A stretch of 64,000 bases of DNA from Exiguobacterium acetylicum (GTDB lineage: Bacteria > Bacillota > Bacilli > Exiguobacteriales > Exiguobacteriaceae): NCBI RefSeq assembly GCF_022170825.1, contig NZ_CP081878.1, forward strand, positions 2,866,001-2,930,000, written 5' to 3'. The position numbers and the translations under genes are program-made. Positions 44,595 through 52,373 of the stretch are shown here, one piece after another. The number at the start of each line of letters is the position of its first letter. Position 1 is the first letter of the stretch. The notes below the pieces were generated by a model that saw nothing but the letters and a program-made list of their open reading frames with translations, did not search any database and was not told the origin of the DNA.

Positions 44595-45062
44595 TTAACG
44601 TTTCCACCACGCACGTTCGATTTCACCCATCGTTACGTACGCCGGATCGATTTGTTTGGCTAATCGGTTCAGTCGAGTGACGCCAAGACCGACTCCGCCG
44701 CTCCAGATAAGTAGGAGAACGAATAGATAACCGGGAGCATTTGGAATCGACAGCATAACGAAGGCAATCAGCCATGCCACAACATAACCGATGATCGTCA
44801 GGTGAGCGACCTTCTGAACAGTCTGTTGATAGATACCTTGCGTTAAATAGGACTTCATGAGTCGTAGCCGAACGATTTCACGAACGACTCCAATCCCGCA
44901 AAGACAGAAAAACAAGATTTGCCCAAAGACGGATTCCACCACTGGTAAAAACCAAGCAAGTATTGCGACAATCAATCCAGGAATCAAAAAGAAATAGGTG
45001 ACGACACGCACCGGTCGTTTCATTAAATTCAGACGTGCTTGTCGCTCGAATAGGTGTTCCAT
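44595..45062 (-). CDS. Tandem membrane protein 3 of 3 (DPxY[IV] family)
   Basis: A 155-residue membrane protein with four hydrophobic helices in two pairs, a short cytoplasmic-looking loop (RLRLMKSYLTQGIYQQTVQKVAH) between the pairs, and the end KQIDPAYVTMGEIERAW. The same plan and the end motif DPxY[IV][ST]xxE occur in the two genes upstream, so the three are diverged paralogues. I do not recognise a family. The ATG at 45062 follows AAAGGA and overlaps the preceding coding frame by 34 bases. It is the last gene of the cluster and ends near a terminator. Confidence 0.75.
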   Translation of the reverse strand: MEHLFERQARLNLMKRPVRVVTYFFLIPGLIVAILAWFLPVVESVFGQILFFCLCGIGVVREIVRLRLMKSYLTQGIYQQTVQKVAHLTIIGYVVAWLIAFVMLSIPNAPGYLFVLLLIWSGGVGLGVTRLNRLAKQIDPAYVTMGEIERAWWKR

Positions 45063-45538
45063 TTTGAAGTTCCTTTCTGTTTGACGAAGCGGACTACTTC
45101 TCCGTCACTGATATAATCTGGATCACGCGCCCCGTCACGTCGGATAATCCATTCGCTGATGAAATAGAGCGGAGTTAAGATGACGAAGATCGCTACAAGC
45201 ATCTTCCAGAACGGTCCCTCGATCGTCTGGATGATGACGATCGTTAACACGGCATACAGCAGGACGTGGCTACCGACACGAAGTAAAAATTGCCGACGGA
45301 CCTGTGCTTTTGAGAGATAGCCATCTAAAATTTTTCTCTTTTTTAACTGATAACGAAAATCGGAACCGAGAAAAACAGCTGGAATCGTCAAAATCAACAT
45401 GGGGATATCCGTCCACTCAATCAAGATACCGACTGTTATGAAAAGGAACACGTTCCAGTACCAACGCGTGCCGAGCCACTCGACGTCCCGGTACGCGAGC
45501 GCAAGTTGTTGTAGACGTTCTTCACGAGCCGTTTGCAT
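45029..45538 (-). CDS. Tandem membrane protein 2 of 3 (DPxY[IV] family)
   Basis: A 169-residue membrane protein with four hydrophobic helices, the middle loop KKRKILDGYLSKAQVRRQFLLRVG, and the DPDYISDGEVVRF motif at about residue 140. It then carries a hydrophilic extension (VKQKGTSKWNTYSSDKHV) which is read through the ribosome site and start of the next gene, a 34-base overlap. The extension is not found in its paralogues. The ATG at 45538 follows AAAGGAG. Function unknown. Confidence 0.75.
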   Translation of the reverse strand: MQTAREERLQQLALAYRDVEWLGTRWYWNVFLFITVGILIEWTDIPMLILTIPAVFLGSDFRYQLKKRKILDGYLSKAQVRRQFLLRVGSHVLLYAVLTIVIIQTIEGPFWKMLVAIFVILTPLYFISEWIIRRDGARDPDYISDGEVVRFVKQKGTSKWNTYSSDKHV

Positions 45539-45551
45539 GACATCGTCTCCT

Positions 45552-46004
45552 TTAGCGGGCTTTGTGGATTTCTTGTTCCGTGATGTACGTAGGGTCGATC
45601 TTTCGTGAGACGGACTCTAGCGTTTTTCGACAAATCCAGTAGAACGGGATGACGACGATGACGAGCCCGATCAAGAAGGAGATGCTCGGACGATTGACTG
45701 TCCAGACGATCAAACCGGCAAGCGCTCCGTATTGTAAGATGCCGATCAGGACGTGCACCTGGTAGAGACGTTTTGCTGAATCCTTTGATGTATACTCCGC
45801 GACAAGCGCAAACCGCTTCCGTTGTACGAGCATGTCATAGCCAAAATACAATAATGGAACGATCATGGCGTAGACTGGTTTCTCGAGTGTGTTACTCAGT
45901 GCTAAAAATGCCGCAAGCAAGACCCACATGCCGGTCTTTGTCTTTTGGTGCATCTCTTCGTAAAGCGTCGCTAATGCTTCCGTTTGTGTATGTACGTGTT
46001 CCAT
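45552..46004 (-). CDS. Tandem membrane protein 1 of 3 (DPxY[IV] family)
   Basis: A 150-residue membrane protein, first of three paralogues. It starts with a hydrophilic helix (EHVHTQTEALATLYEEMHQK), has four hydrophobic helices, the loop RFALVAEYTSKDSAKRLYQVHVL between the pairs, and ends KIDPTYITEQEIHKAR. The ATG at 46004 follows GGTGGGAG. The gene leads an operon with the two paralogues (13-base gap, then overlap). No known family recognised; the plan could fit a membrane complex built from three related subunits. Confidence 0.75.
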   Translation of the reverse strand: MEHVHTQTEALATLYEEMHQKTKTGMWVLLAAFLALSNTLEKPVYAMIVPLLYFGYDMLVQRKRFALVAEYTSKDSAKRLYQVHVLIGILQYGALAGLIVWTVNRPSISFLIGLVIVVIPFYWICRKTLESVSRKIDPTYITEQEIHKAR

Positions 46005-46076
46005 GATCTCCCACCTTCCTATACTGTCATATACTTACATTTTACTGGATCGGTTTCATCTGTAGTACGATTTTTC

Positions 46077-46116
46077 GAAAAAAAGATGTCTTGCCGCTTC
46101 GGACAAGACATCTTTC
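46077..46116 (-). terminator. Terminator of the 52-residue membrane protein gene
   Basis: AAAGATGTCTTG pairs with CAAGACATCTTT, followed by a T-rich tract on the minus strand. Confidence 0.85.
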
Positions 46117-46124
46117 ATTAGAGA

Positions 46125-46283
46125 CTACGCACTGACCTGGATGATGAGATAGATGACGCTATAGGCAACGATTGCGAGTGGTATCATCGCGACACCGATT
46201 AACCAGCCGTTCTTGTCACGGATACCGAGATATAAGACGAGACACCCTACGATGAAGGCGATTAAGGTCGTAAACGGATTCAT
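46125..46283 (-). CDS. Small membrane protein, 52 residues
   Basis: An open frame from ATG at 46283 to TAG at 46127-46125. A strong AGAGGGGG site lies seven bases upstream of the ATG. The protein, starting MNPFTTLIAFIVGCLVLYLG, has two hydrophobic helices (about 5-20 and 27-50) separated by the polar turn IRDKNGW. The gene lies between the Vpr-like protease and the three-paralogue cluster, with its own terminator. Too short for a family call, but site, topology and terminator argue that it is real. Confidence 0.72.
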   Translation of the reverse strand: MNPFTTLIAFIVGCLVLYLGIRDKNGWLIGVAMIPLAIVAYSVIYLIIQVSA

Positions 46284-46366
46284 GGTTGTTCCCCCTCTGA
46301 CTTGTTTCTGTTCTTAAAATTCCCCCTCCGCTCGTCTGATAAACCCGTCAAAGCGCTTCGTGATAC

Positions 46367-46397
46367 AAAAGAAAAGCCAGACGGATCTCCGCCTGAC
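46367..46397 (-). terminator. Terminator of the Vpr-like protease gene
   Basis: GTCAGGCGGA pairs with TCCGTCTGGC and is followed by TTTTCTTTT on the minus strand. Confidence 0.75.
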
Positions 46398-46412
46398 TAT
46401 ATCTGCAGTTAC

Positions 46413-49400
46413 TTATTTTTTCGTGATGACGACTGTTTTCGTAACAACGTGTCCACCGAGATCCTTCAGTTTCAAGTTGTACGTGTTTTTACCCTTCTTC
46501 AGCGTCACTTTTTTCGTGATCGTCTTTTTGAAGGCTTTCATTTCGTACGGCTCTTTGAACGTGCGGCGGTATTCCGCACTACCATTGAAGTCGAAACGTA
46601 ACTCGCTGTAGTTATCGCGAAGAACGATCTTCATCTCTGCTGTCTTTGTTTTACTTGAGACAGTTTTTGGTGCTGTGACACGAATCGTTGGTAGTTCTGT
46701 GTCGATGATGACTTGACGGTTGAACGCAACACGGTTCCCTTTGCCATCATATGCTTCGACCTTGAATGACTTGACGCCATCCGTCGTGTACGTCACGTCG
46801 TGGCTGAACGCATAGTTTTGTTGCGCTGCATCGAAGCGGAGCTTGACAGATTTACCGTTGATTTTGAACGATTTAATCCCTGATTCATCAGAGACGTGAC
46901 CTGCGATGTTGATGACTTTCGATGTCGCAAGACCAAGTGCAACTGGTGTATCGATTTGAACGTTCGGTACCGCTTTATCAACACCTGTCGTGTTGACGTC
47001 TTTTTTCACACTGTTTCCTGCATAGTCTTTGACGACGAAAGCAATTTTCGCACGCTCTGGAAGATCAGTTAGCGTGTACGCTTTTTCTGTTGCAGCAAGT
47101 GGCTGTTTCAAGACACTCTTGCCATTAACGAGAATGTCATATGACGCGACTCCTGTACCTTGATCACCTGCAGTCCACGAGAGTGTTGCTTTCGAAGCAT
47201 CCCACTTCACAGTTGCTGCCGGTTTTTTCGTATCGACATAGACTGGGAAGAGATTCGATTGCCATTTGGCATTCGGATAATCGATGACTGATTTGACTTT
47301 GTAGTAGTAAAGACCATCTTTGACTGGTTTACCGTTAATTGTTCCATCCCAAGCAGCGCTTGTGACTGGTGTGAATCCGTCCTCTGAACCGCTATCGTAG
47401 TAGTTCTTGACGACGTCGGTTTGCATATCGAGCTTTTGGAGCGTTGCTTTATTCCGGTCAAGAATCGAGTACTCGACTTTTTTCGCATTACGAAGGAACG
47501 AGATGATCGGGAATGCTTCATCCGCGCTACCATCGTTGTTTGGTGAGAACGAGACTTTGTTCGCAACGACATCACCAGCAGCGTTCGCACCGAGGAACTC
47601 GAAGTTATCCTTCACTTCTGTCGCTAGACCTGTCAAACCGTAGAACGTGTTCTCTTCATCGTACAACGGGGCATCTAGAATCGGTGCTTGATCCCATTTC
47701 CCTTTAAAGCCAACGTAAGGAACCGTCAACTCTGGGTTTTTGCTCTTCGTATCGATTAAACGGACGAATCCTTCGACGAAGTAGCCGTTCTCAAAGACTT
47801 GTTCAAGTGGAAGCTCGTTTGCCCAGTCTGTTGTATCCTTCAAGTCGACCGACACACTGACTTTCGTTGAGCTCTTCGGATTAATCGAGACCGAGCTTGC
47901 TTTCTTCGAACCGACTGCGAATGAGATTGGATATGTGCCTTTATTCGCATCCACCGTACCAATCGTGCCTTTTTTGAAGATTCCGTTCGCTTCTAAGAAG
48001 TTCGATCCTTCTGCGCCGAGATCCGACTGAACCGTTCCGGCTAACTTATACGTCACTTTTTCACTGCTGTAGTTTTTCAAATCAAGTGTGAACGTGAACT
48101 TCTCGCCGACTTCCTTCAAGGATGCCTTACCTTCACCCGACTTCGTCTCCGTGACGACGACTGGCGTCTTCATGGCAGCACGCAGATCCATCAGTCCAGC
48201 TCCCTCACGACGTGGTGAGTAGAAGTTACCTGTTTTTAGTTGCGCGTTGTATTTTCCCTGATCGAGTTGCGGACGCGACGTGTTCATCAAGATGTTCTTC
48301 GCGAGTTTAACGCGTGTCGCACCGTCGACTTTGAAGTCTTTTGCGATCCGTTGCATGACGAGTGCCGTTCCACCAGCAACGTGCGGTGCTGCCATCGATG
48401 TTCCACTCATGACGCCATATTCATTATCGTTGAGCGTTGAGTAAATTTTTCCGCCTGGTGCCGTGATTTCTGGTTTGAAGTCAAGGCTTGGCGTGACACC
48501 CCATGACGTGAAGTCAGACATTTGTCCTGCGACCGGGTTATCGGCTGAGACTGCTTTTCCGTCGAATGTGACAGCAATTGCCTTGCCCTCTTTCGCTTTG
48601 GCTTCGAGCTCGTTTCCATCTTTGAGACTCAGCGTTACCATCGGAATCGTTGGATTGTTGAGCGCCATGCTGACGTAATCACCATGATCGACTCGACCAC
48701 GGACGATGACACCTGCTGCGCCTTGCTTCTCAGCTTCAGCTTGGATCATACCGTAGTTGAAACCACCGTTACGCACGACGAAGACGACTTTCCCTTTGAC
48801 GTCTTTGCCTTCGTAGTTCGAAGCTTGACCGTCACCGACATACACGACATCCTTCTTCTCTTTATCGAAAACAGCAATCGGATTCGGTGAATCTTGTTTT
48901 TGGTATGCCAAATAACCAGCATCCTGATTGTCAATCGTCAGAGCCATGCCTTCAAGTGTCAATTTCGTATTCTCGAGCGATGCGACTTGAAGCGCTTGGC
49001 TCGTTAATCCTGGTGCACCGACGACACCGATATCCGGGTTTGCTGTATACGGGTTACCAGCACCATGACCTGCGAATGCCGAGTTACCAGCAGAGATCGC
49101 ACACAAGATACCGTTGTTCATCGCGTTGACGATCGCGCGTTGCTCTGGGTCATCTGCGTTGACGAACGATGCCGTCGAACCGAGACTCATATTGATGACA
49201 TCTGCTCCGAGTGCGATCGCATCATCGATTGCTTTGATGTAGATATCACTGAACGTCGATGGCATCCCTGGATCGTTTCCAAAGACCTTCATCGCGAGAA
49301 GTTGTGTTTCCGGTGCAACACCTTTGATGCCACCGTTTGCTTCATCCCCGTTTGCTCCAACTGTACCCGCTACGTGCATCCCGTGCATCGATGCGCCCGC

Positions 49401-50159
49401 GCCTAAGTCACGGATTTCGCTATCGTGATCGGCATAGTTATAGCCGTACGGTACTTTTTCCGTGAAGTACTTTCCTTTTAATCCTTTTGTTTCTTTTGCA
49501 CTGTCGACTTTCGAAGAGGTTAAATCGATCTTCGTCTCCGGGCTCAAAACCATGTCCTTGTGCGACGGATCAATCCCTGTATCGATGACTGCGACAACAG
49601 TTCCTTCCCCCTTAAACCCATAGTCCTGCCATGTTTCCTTTGCATTGACCATATCTTTGCTGTACAGCATGTCTGGCTTGGCACCTTTAGCGACTTCTGG
49701 GCGCGCGTATTCATGCGCGATATGTACGCTCTTGACCCCGCTCAGTTGTTTGATGTCTTCAATGTCACCGAACTTCACTTCACCACTGAATCCGTTGATG
49801 ACGGTCGTGAAGCTTTCCTTATATGTAACTGGAATTGCTTTTTTAGCGATTGCTGACTTGACTGATTTTTGGACGCTGACAAGACGATTTTTGATCGACT
49901 CTTTTTCGGCATTGCTCAATGTGCTATACCGCTTATTTTGAGCCTGGGCGATTTGAATCGCTGGCTTCTCTTCCATCTCGATGACGACACGGACTTTATC
50001 CGATTGCTTGTAGTTCTTTTCTTGCCCCGATTTCTTCAGCGAGAGCGCCTGTGGTTTTTGACCTGTTGCTTTGTCTTGCGACGACAGTGCACCTTGCGCA
50101 CTGACTAAATTGGAAGACGTCATTAAGACGGCTGCCATAAGTGCAATTTTCTTCTTCAT
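46413..50159 (-). CDS. vpr: Large secreted subtilisin-like serine protease (Vpr/C5a-peptidase type)
   Basis: A 1248-residue exported protease. Order: signal peptide (1-22, cut near VSAQG), inhibitor I9-type propeptide (about 55-150), S8 catalytic domain with Asp193 (VAVIDTGID), His259 (MHGMHVAGT), oxyanion Asn359 (ISAGNS) and Ser588 (GTSMAAPH), a PA domain inserted at about 410-545, then about 600 residues of beta-rich Fn3/Ig-like domains, the first being the Fn3-5 type of cell-envelope proteases. No LPxTG or SLH motif is seen, so it is probably released or held by charge. I start at the ATG at 50159, ten bases after AAGGAG. B. subtilis Vpr is about 800 residues; the C-terminal Ig arms are extra. 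Confidence 0.93.
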   Translation of the reverse strand: MKKKIALMAAVLMTSSNLVSAQGALSSQDKATGQKPQALSLKKSGQEKNYKQSDKVRVVIEMEEKPAIQIAQAQNKRYSTLSNAEKESIKNRLVSVQKSVKSAIAKKAIPVTYKESFTTVINGFSGEVKFGDIEDIKQLSGVKSVHIAHEYARPEVAKGAKPDMLYSKDMVNAKETWQDYGFKGEGTVVAVIDTGIDPSHKDMVLSPETKIDLTSSKVDSAKETKGLKGKYFTEKVPYGYNYADHDSEIRDLGAGASMHGMHVAGTVGANGDEANGGIKGVAPETQLLAMKVFGNDPGMPSTFSDIYIKAIDDAIALGADVINMSLGSTASFVNADDPEQRAIVNAMNNGILCAISAGNSAFAGHGAGNPYTANPDIGVVGAPGLTSQALQVASLENTKLTLEGMALTIDNQDAGYLAYQKQDSPNPIAVFDKEKKDVVYVGDGQASNYEGKDVKGKVVFVVRNGGFNYGMIQAEAEKQGAAGVIVRGRVDHGDYVSMALNNPTIPMVTLSLKDGNELEAKAKEGKAIAVTFDGKAVSADNPVAGQMSDFTSWGVTPSLDFKPEITAPGGKIYSTLNDNEYGVMSGTSMAAPHVAGGTALVMQRIAKDFKVDGATRVKLAKNILMNTSRPQLDQGKYNAQLKTGNFYSPRREGAGLMDLRAAMKTPVVVTETKSGEGKASLKEVGEKFTFTLDLKNYSSEKVTYKLAGTVQSDLGAEGSNFLEANGIFKKGTIGTVDANKGTYPISFAVGSKKASSVSINPKSSTKVSVSVDLKDTTDWANELPLEQVFENGYFVEGFVRLIDTKSKNPELTVPYVGFKGKWDQAPILDAPLYDEENTFYGLTGLATEVKDNFEFLGANAAGDVVANKVSFSPNNDGSADEAFPIISFLRNAKKVEYSILDRNKATLQKLDMQTDVVKNYYDSGSEDGFTPVTSAAWDGTINGKPVKDGLYYYKVKSVIDYPNAKWQSNLFPVYVDTKKPAATVKWDASKATLSWTAGDQGTGVASYDILVNGKSVLKQPLAATEKAYTLTDLPERAKIAFVVKDYAGNSVKKDVNTTGVDKAVPNVQIDTPVALGLATSKVINIAGHVSDESGIKSFKINGKSVKLRFDAAQQNYAFSHDVTYTTDGVKSFKVEAYDGKGNRVAFNRQVIIDTELPTIRVTAPKTVSSKTKTAEMKIVLRDNYSELRFDFNGSAEYRRTFKEPYEMKAFKKTITKKVTLKKGKNTYNLKLKDLGGHVVTKTVVITKK

Positions 50160-50343
50160 GCGTTCGTTTCTCCTTTTCTGTAAAACCATATTAGTACTAC
50201 TAATAAAACAGTTAAACGAAAATTCTGTATATTTAGTTTAATGAATTTAATGGAAATAAACAATTTATATCTGTCTATTTTTTTTATTTATTTGTTTTTC
50301 ATGACATTTTATATTTGTAAGGAATTTAACTGGGAACAAAATA

Positions 50344-50370
50344 AAAACTCCTCGGAGCCTCGAGGAGTTG
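50344..50370 (-). terminator. Terminator of tRNA-Ala
   Basis: AACTCCTCG pairs with CGAGGAGTT and is followed by TTTATTTT on the minus strand, 13 bases after the tRNA. Confidence 0.85.
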
Positions 50371-50382
50371 GATGTATGAGAT

Positions 50383-50458
50383 TGGTGGAGACTATCGGGA
50401 TCGAACCGACGACCTTTTGGCTGCCAGCCAAACGCTCTCCCAGCTGAGCTAAGCCCCC
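50383..50458 (-). tRNA. tRNA-Ala (anticodon GGC)
   Basis: A 76-base cloverleaf with encoded CCA. The acceptor stem pairs GGGGGCT with AGTCTCC and carries the G3:U70 pair that marks alanine tRNAs. The anticodon loop is CTGGCAG (GGC), and the T arm contains GGTTCGATCC. Confidence 0.97.
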
Positions 50459-50562
50459 ATGAATTATCTTTAGTATACGCATCACTAACTGCTTTATCAA
50501 TATAAAAATAACGCTTTCATAAAAAAGAATTCCTCCCGAAAATCGTCGGAGGAATTCACGAT

Positions 50563-51342
50563 TCATTTATTCAATTCACGCATCAAATCCGCCTGTCGTT
50601 CAAGCTCTGCCTGTTGCTCGAGGATCAAGACCTTTTTGTACGTTCGCGCAGAAATCAAGATACTGATTTCATAGAGAACGAACAACGGCACTGAGATCAT
50701 CAAGTGTGACGTCACGTCCGGCGGTGCAATTAGTGCTGCAACGACGAACAGCGCAAAATACGCATATTTCCGATTCTTTCGCATGAAATATGGCGTCACG
50801 AGACCTAGACGTGTCAGGAACATCGTCACGACCGGCAATTGAAAGAGAAGACCGAACGGCATCGTCAATCGAATTAGGAAACTGAAGTAGTTCTCCACTC
50901 CGATGACTTGTTCAATCCCTAACTCTTTCCCGAGATCCGTTGAGACTTCAAGCAAGAATGGAAGCAACCAGAAATACGAGAAGGCTACGCCAGCCAAAAA
51001 CAGAAAGAAGATGACTGGAATATACGTCAGTGTCGCTTTTTGCTCCTTGTCATAAAGTCCTGGTCGGACGAATGCCCAGAGTTGATACATCCAGAACGGT
51101 GACGCTAAAATCAGCGCAATGATGAACGCAAGATTCAAATACAACATTAAAGGATCGGCGACGTTGAAGGCATTCAAACCGATGCCGAGCTCTTTTAAGT
51201 CCGCTTGTAGAAAACGAACGAGCGGTCGGACGAGCGGAAATGCGACAGCGAACAGGACGACGACGATGATAAGCGACCAGACGATCCGTTTCCGGAGTTC
51301 GTCTAGGTGCGACGTCATGCTTTGCTCTTGATCAACCGTCAT
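50563..51342 (-). CDS. tatC: Twin-arginine translocase subunit TatC
   Basis: A 259-residue membrane protein with six helices, longer at the C-terminus than most. It begins SMTSHLDELRKRIVWSLI, the classical TatC start, and has PGLYDKEQKA (first cytoplasmic loop) and the FEIPVV-type LFQLPVVTMFLTRLGLVTP near residue 163. It recognises twin-arginine signal peptides and, with TatA, moves folded proteins across the membrane. The ATG at 51342 lies seven bases after tatA, as in the B. subtilis rex-tatAY-tatCY operon. Confidence 0.95.
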   Translation of the reverse strand: MTVDQEQSMTSHLDELRKRIVWSLIIVVVLFAVAFPLVRPLVRFLQADLKELGIGLNAFNVADPLMLYLNLAFIIALILASPFWMYQLWAFVRPGLYDKEQKATLTYIPVIFFLFLAGVAFSYFWLLPFLLEVSTDLGKELGIEQVIGVENYFSFLIRLTMPFGLLFQLPVVTMFLTRLGLVTPYFMRKNRKYAYFALFVVAALIAPPDVTSHLMISVPLFVLYEISILISARTYKKVLILEQQAELERQADLMRELNK

Positions 51343-51349
51343 GATTCAA

Positions 51350-51547
51350 TCACTTCTCTTTCGGTTCGTCCTTTTTATCGTCGTCCATGATGCCGTTCGT
51401 GGCATTCTTGAACTCTTTCAATGTCTGACCAGCAGCACGTCCGAATTCTGGTAACTTCTTCGGTCCGAAGATGATCAACGCGACGACTGCGATTAATCCG
51501 ATGCTCGCAGGTCCGATACCTAGTGTGAGCGGGATAAGGTTTTCCAT
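51350..51547 (-). CDS. tatA: Twin-arginine translocase subunit TatA
   Basis: A 65-residue TatA/E protein: short N-terminal helix ([12 protein letters not shown]), the [15 protein letters not shown] hinge and amphipathic helix with the conserved FGP, and a charged tail ([11 protein letters not shown]). It forms the protein-conducting assembly with TatC. The start overlaps the rex stop by one base. The size is typical for Firmicutes. Confidence 0.95.
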   Translation of the reverse strand: MENLIPLTLGIGPASIGLIAVVALIIFGPKKLPEFGRAAGQTLKEFKNATNGIMDDDKKDEPKEK

Positions 51548-52206
51548 TATGATTTCACTCCTTCAGCTGATTGCGAATAATGCTTCATGAAATAAACTAA
51601 CGACTGCAACTCGATCGATAAATCGATGTGATGGACCCGGACGCTCGCTGGCACGTTCAACCGTGCAGGCGTAAAGTTCAGAATGCCTGTCACACCATAC
51701 TCGACTAACTCATCCGCTACTGACTGCGCGAACTGCGATGGAACCGTCAAGATGGCAACATCGACCTGATTCGCTTCGATTTGTTCTTTCATGTCCGAAA
51801 CATGATAGATTGGAACGTCATGCGTCGTTGTTCCGACCTTCTCTTCGTCCGCATCAAACGCAACGACTATCCGAGTACTATTATTCTTTAAAAAGTTATA
51901 ATTTGCAAACGCTGTTCCGAGATGACCGACCCCGATTAAGGCAACATTCGTCACCTCATCTTGATTCAAGGTTTTCCGGAAAAACGTTAAGAGATGTTGA
52001 ACGTTATATCCATACCCCTTCTTCCCTAATGCCCCAAAGTAGGAAAAGTCGCGACGAATCGTTGCTGAATCAACCTTCACCGCCTCGCTTAACTCAGCAG
52101 AAGAGACGCGGAGCTTGCCTGAATTGTATAAACTTTGGATGAAGCGATAATATAGCGGCAACCGTTTTGCTGTCGCTTGTGGAATTTTTGTGTCTGGTCC
52201 ATTCAT
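51547..52206 (-). CDS. rex: Redox-sensing transcriptional repressor Rex
   Basis: A 219-residue repressor. The winged helix is at residues 10-75 ([32 protein letters not shown]), and the Rossmann domain starts at [16 protein letters not shown] (GxGxxG). Rex releases DNA when NADH/NAD+ rises and controls fermentation and respiration genes. I start it at the ATG at 52206 after AAGGGGG. It heads the rex-tatA-tatC operon. No convincing Rex box was found in its upstream region. Confidence 0.96.
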   Translation of the reverse strand: MNGPDTKIPQATAKRLPLYYRFIQSLYNSGKLRVSSAELSEAVKVDSATIRRDFSYFGALGKKGYGYNVQHLLTFFRKTLNQDEVTNVALIGVGHLGTAFANYNFLKNNSTRIVVAFDADEEKVGTTTHDVPIYHVSDMKEQIEANQVDVAILTVPSQFAQSVADELVEYGVTGILNFTPARLNVPASVRVHHIDLSIELQSLVYFMKHYSQSAEGVKS

Positions 52207-52373
52207 CCTGCAGTTCCCCCTTCGGCCACATCCATCGTGGCACCCAAATCTTTGCAAAAAGCTTTCTACTCTCCTTGATTGTAAACCACTTCACATAGAG
52301 TCACAAATAATATATTCCGCAGGACCGCGTGCTTTTGTTCATGATAGACTAAAGGGTGGAAGGATGGATGGAA

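Noticed and set aside
50309..50566. Open frame of 85 codons on the minus strand
   Set aside because: It runs across the tRNA-Ala gene and its terminator; chance frame.
52290..52306. TTCACATAGAGTCACAA upstream of rex, resembling a Rex box
   Set aside because: The halves are TTCACA and TCACAA, a direct rather than inverted arrangement, so it does not fit TTGTGA-N-TCACAA.
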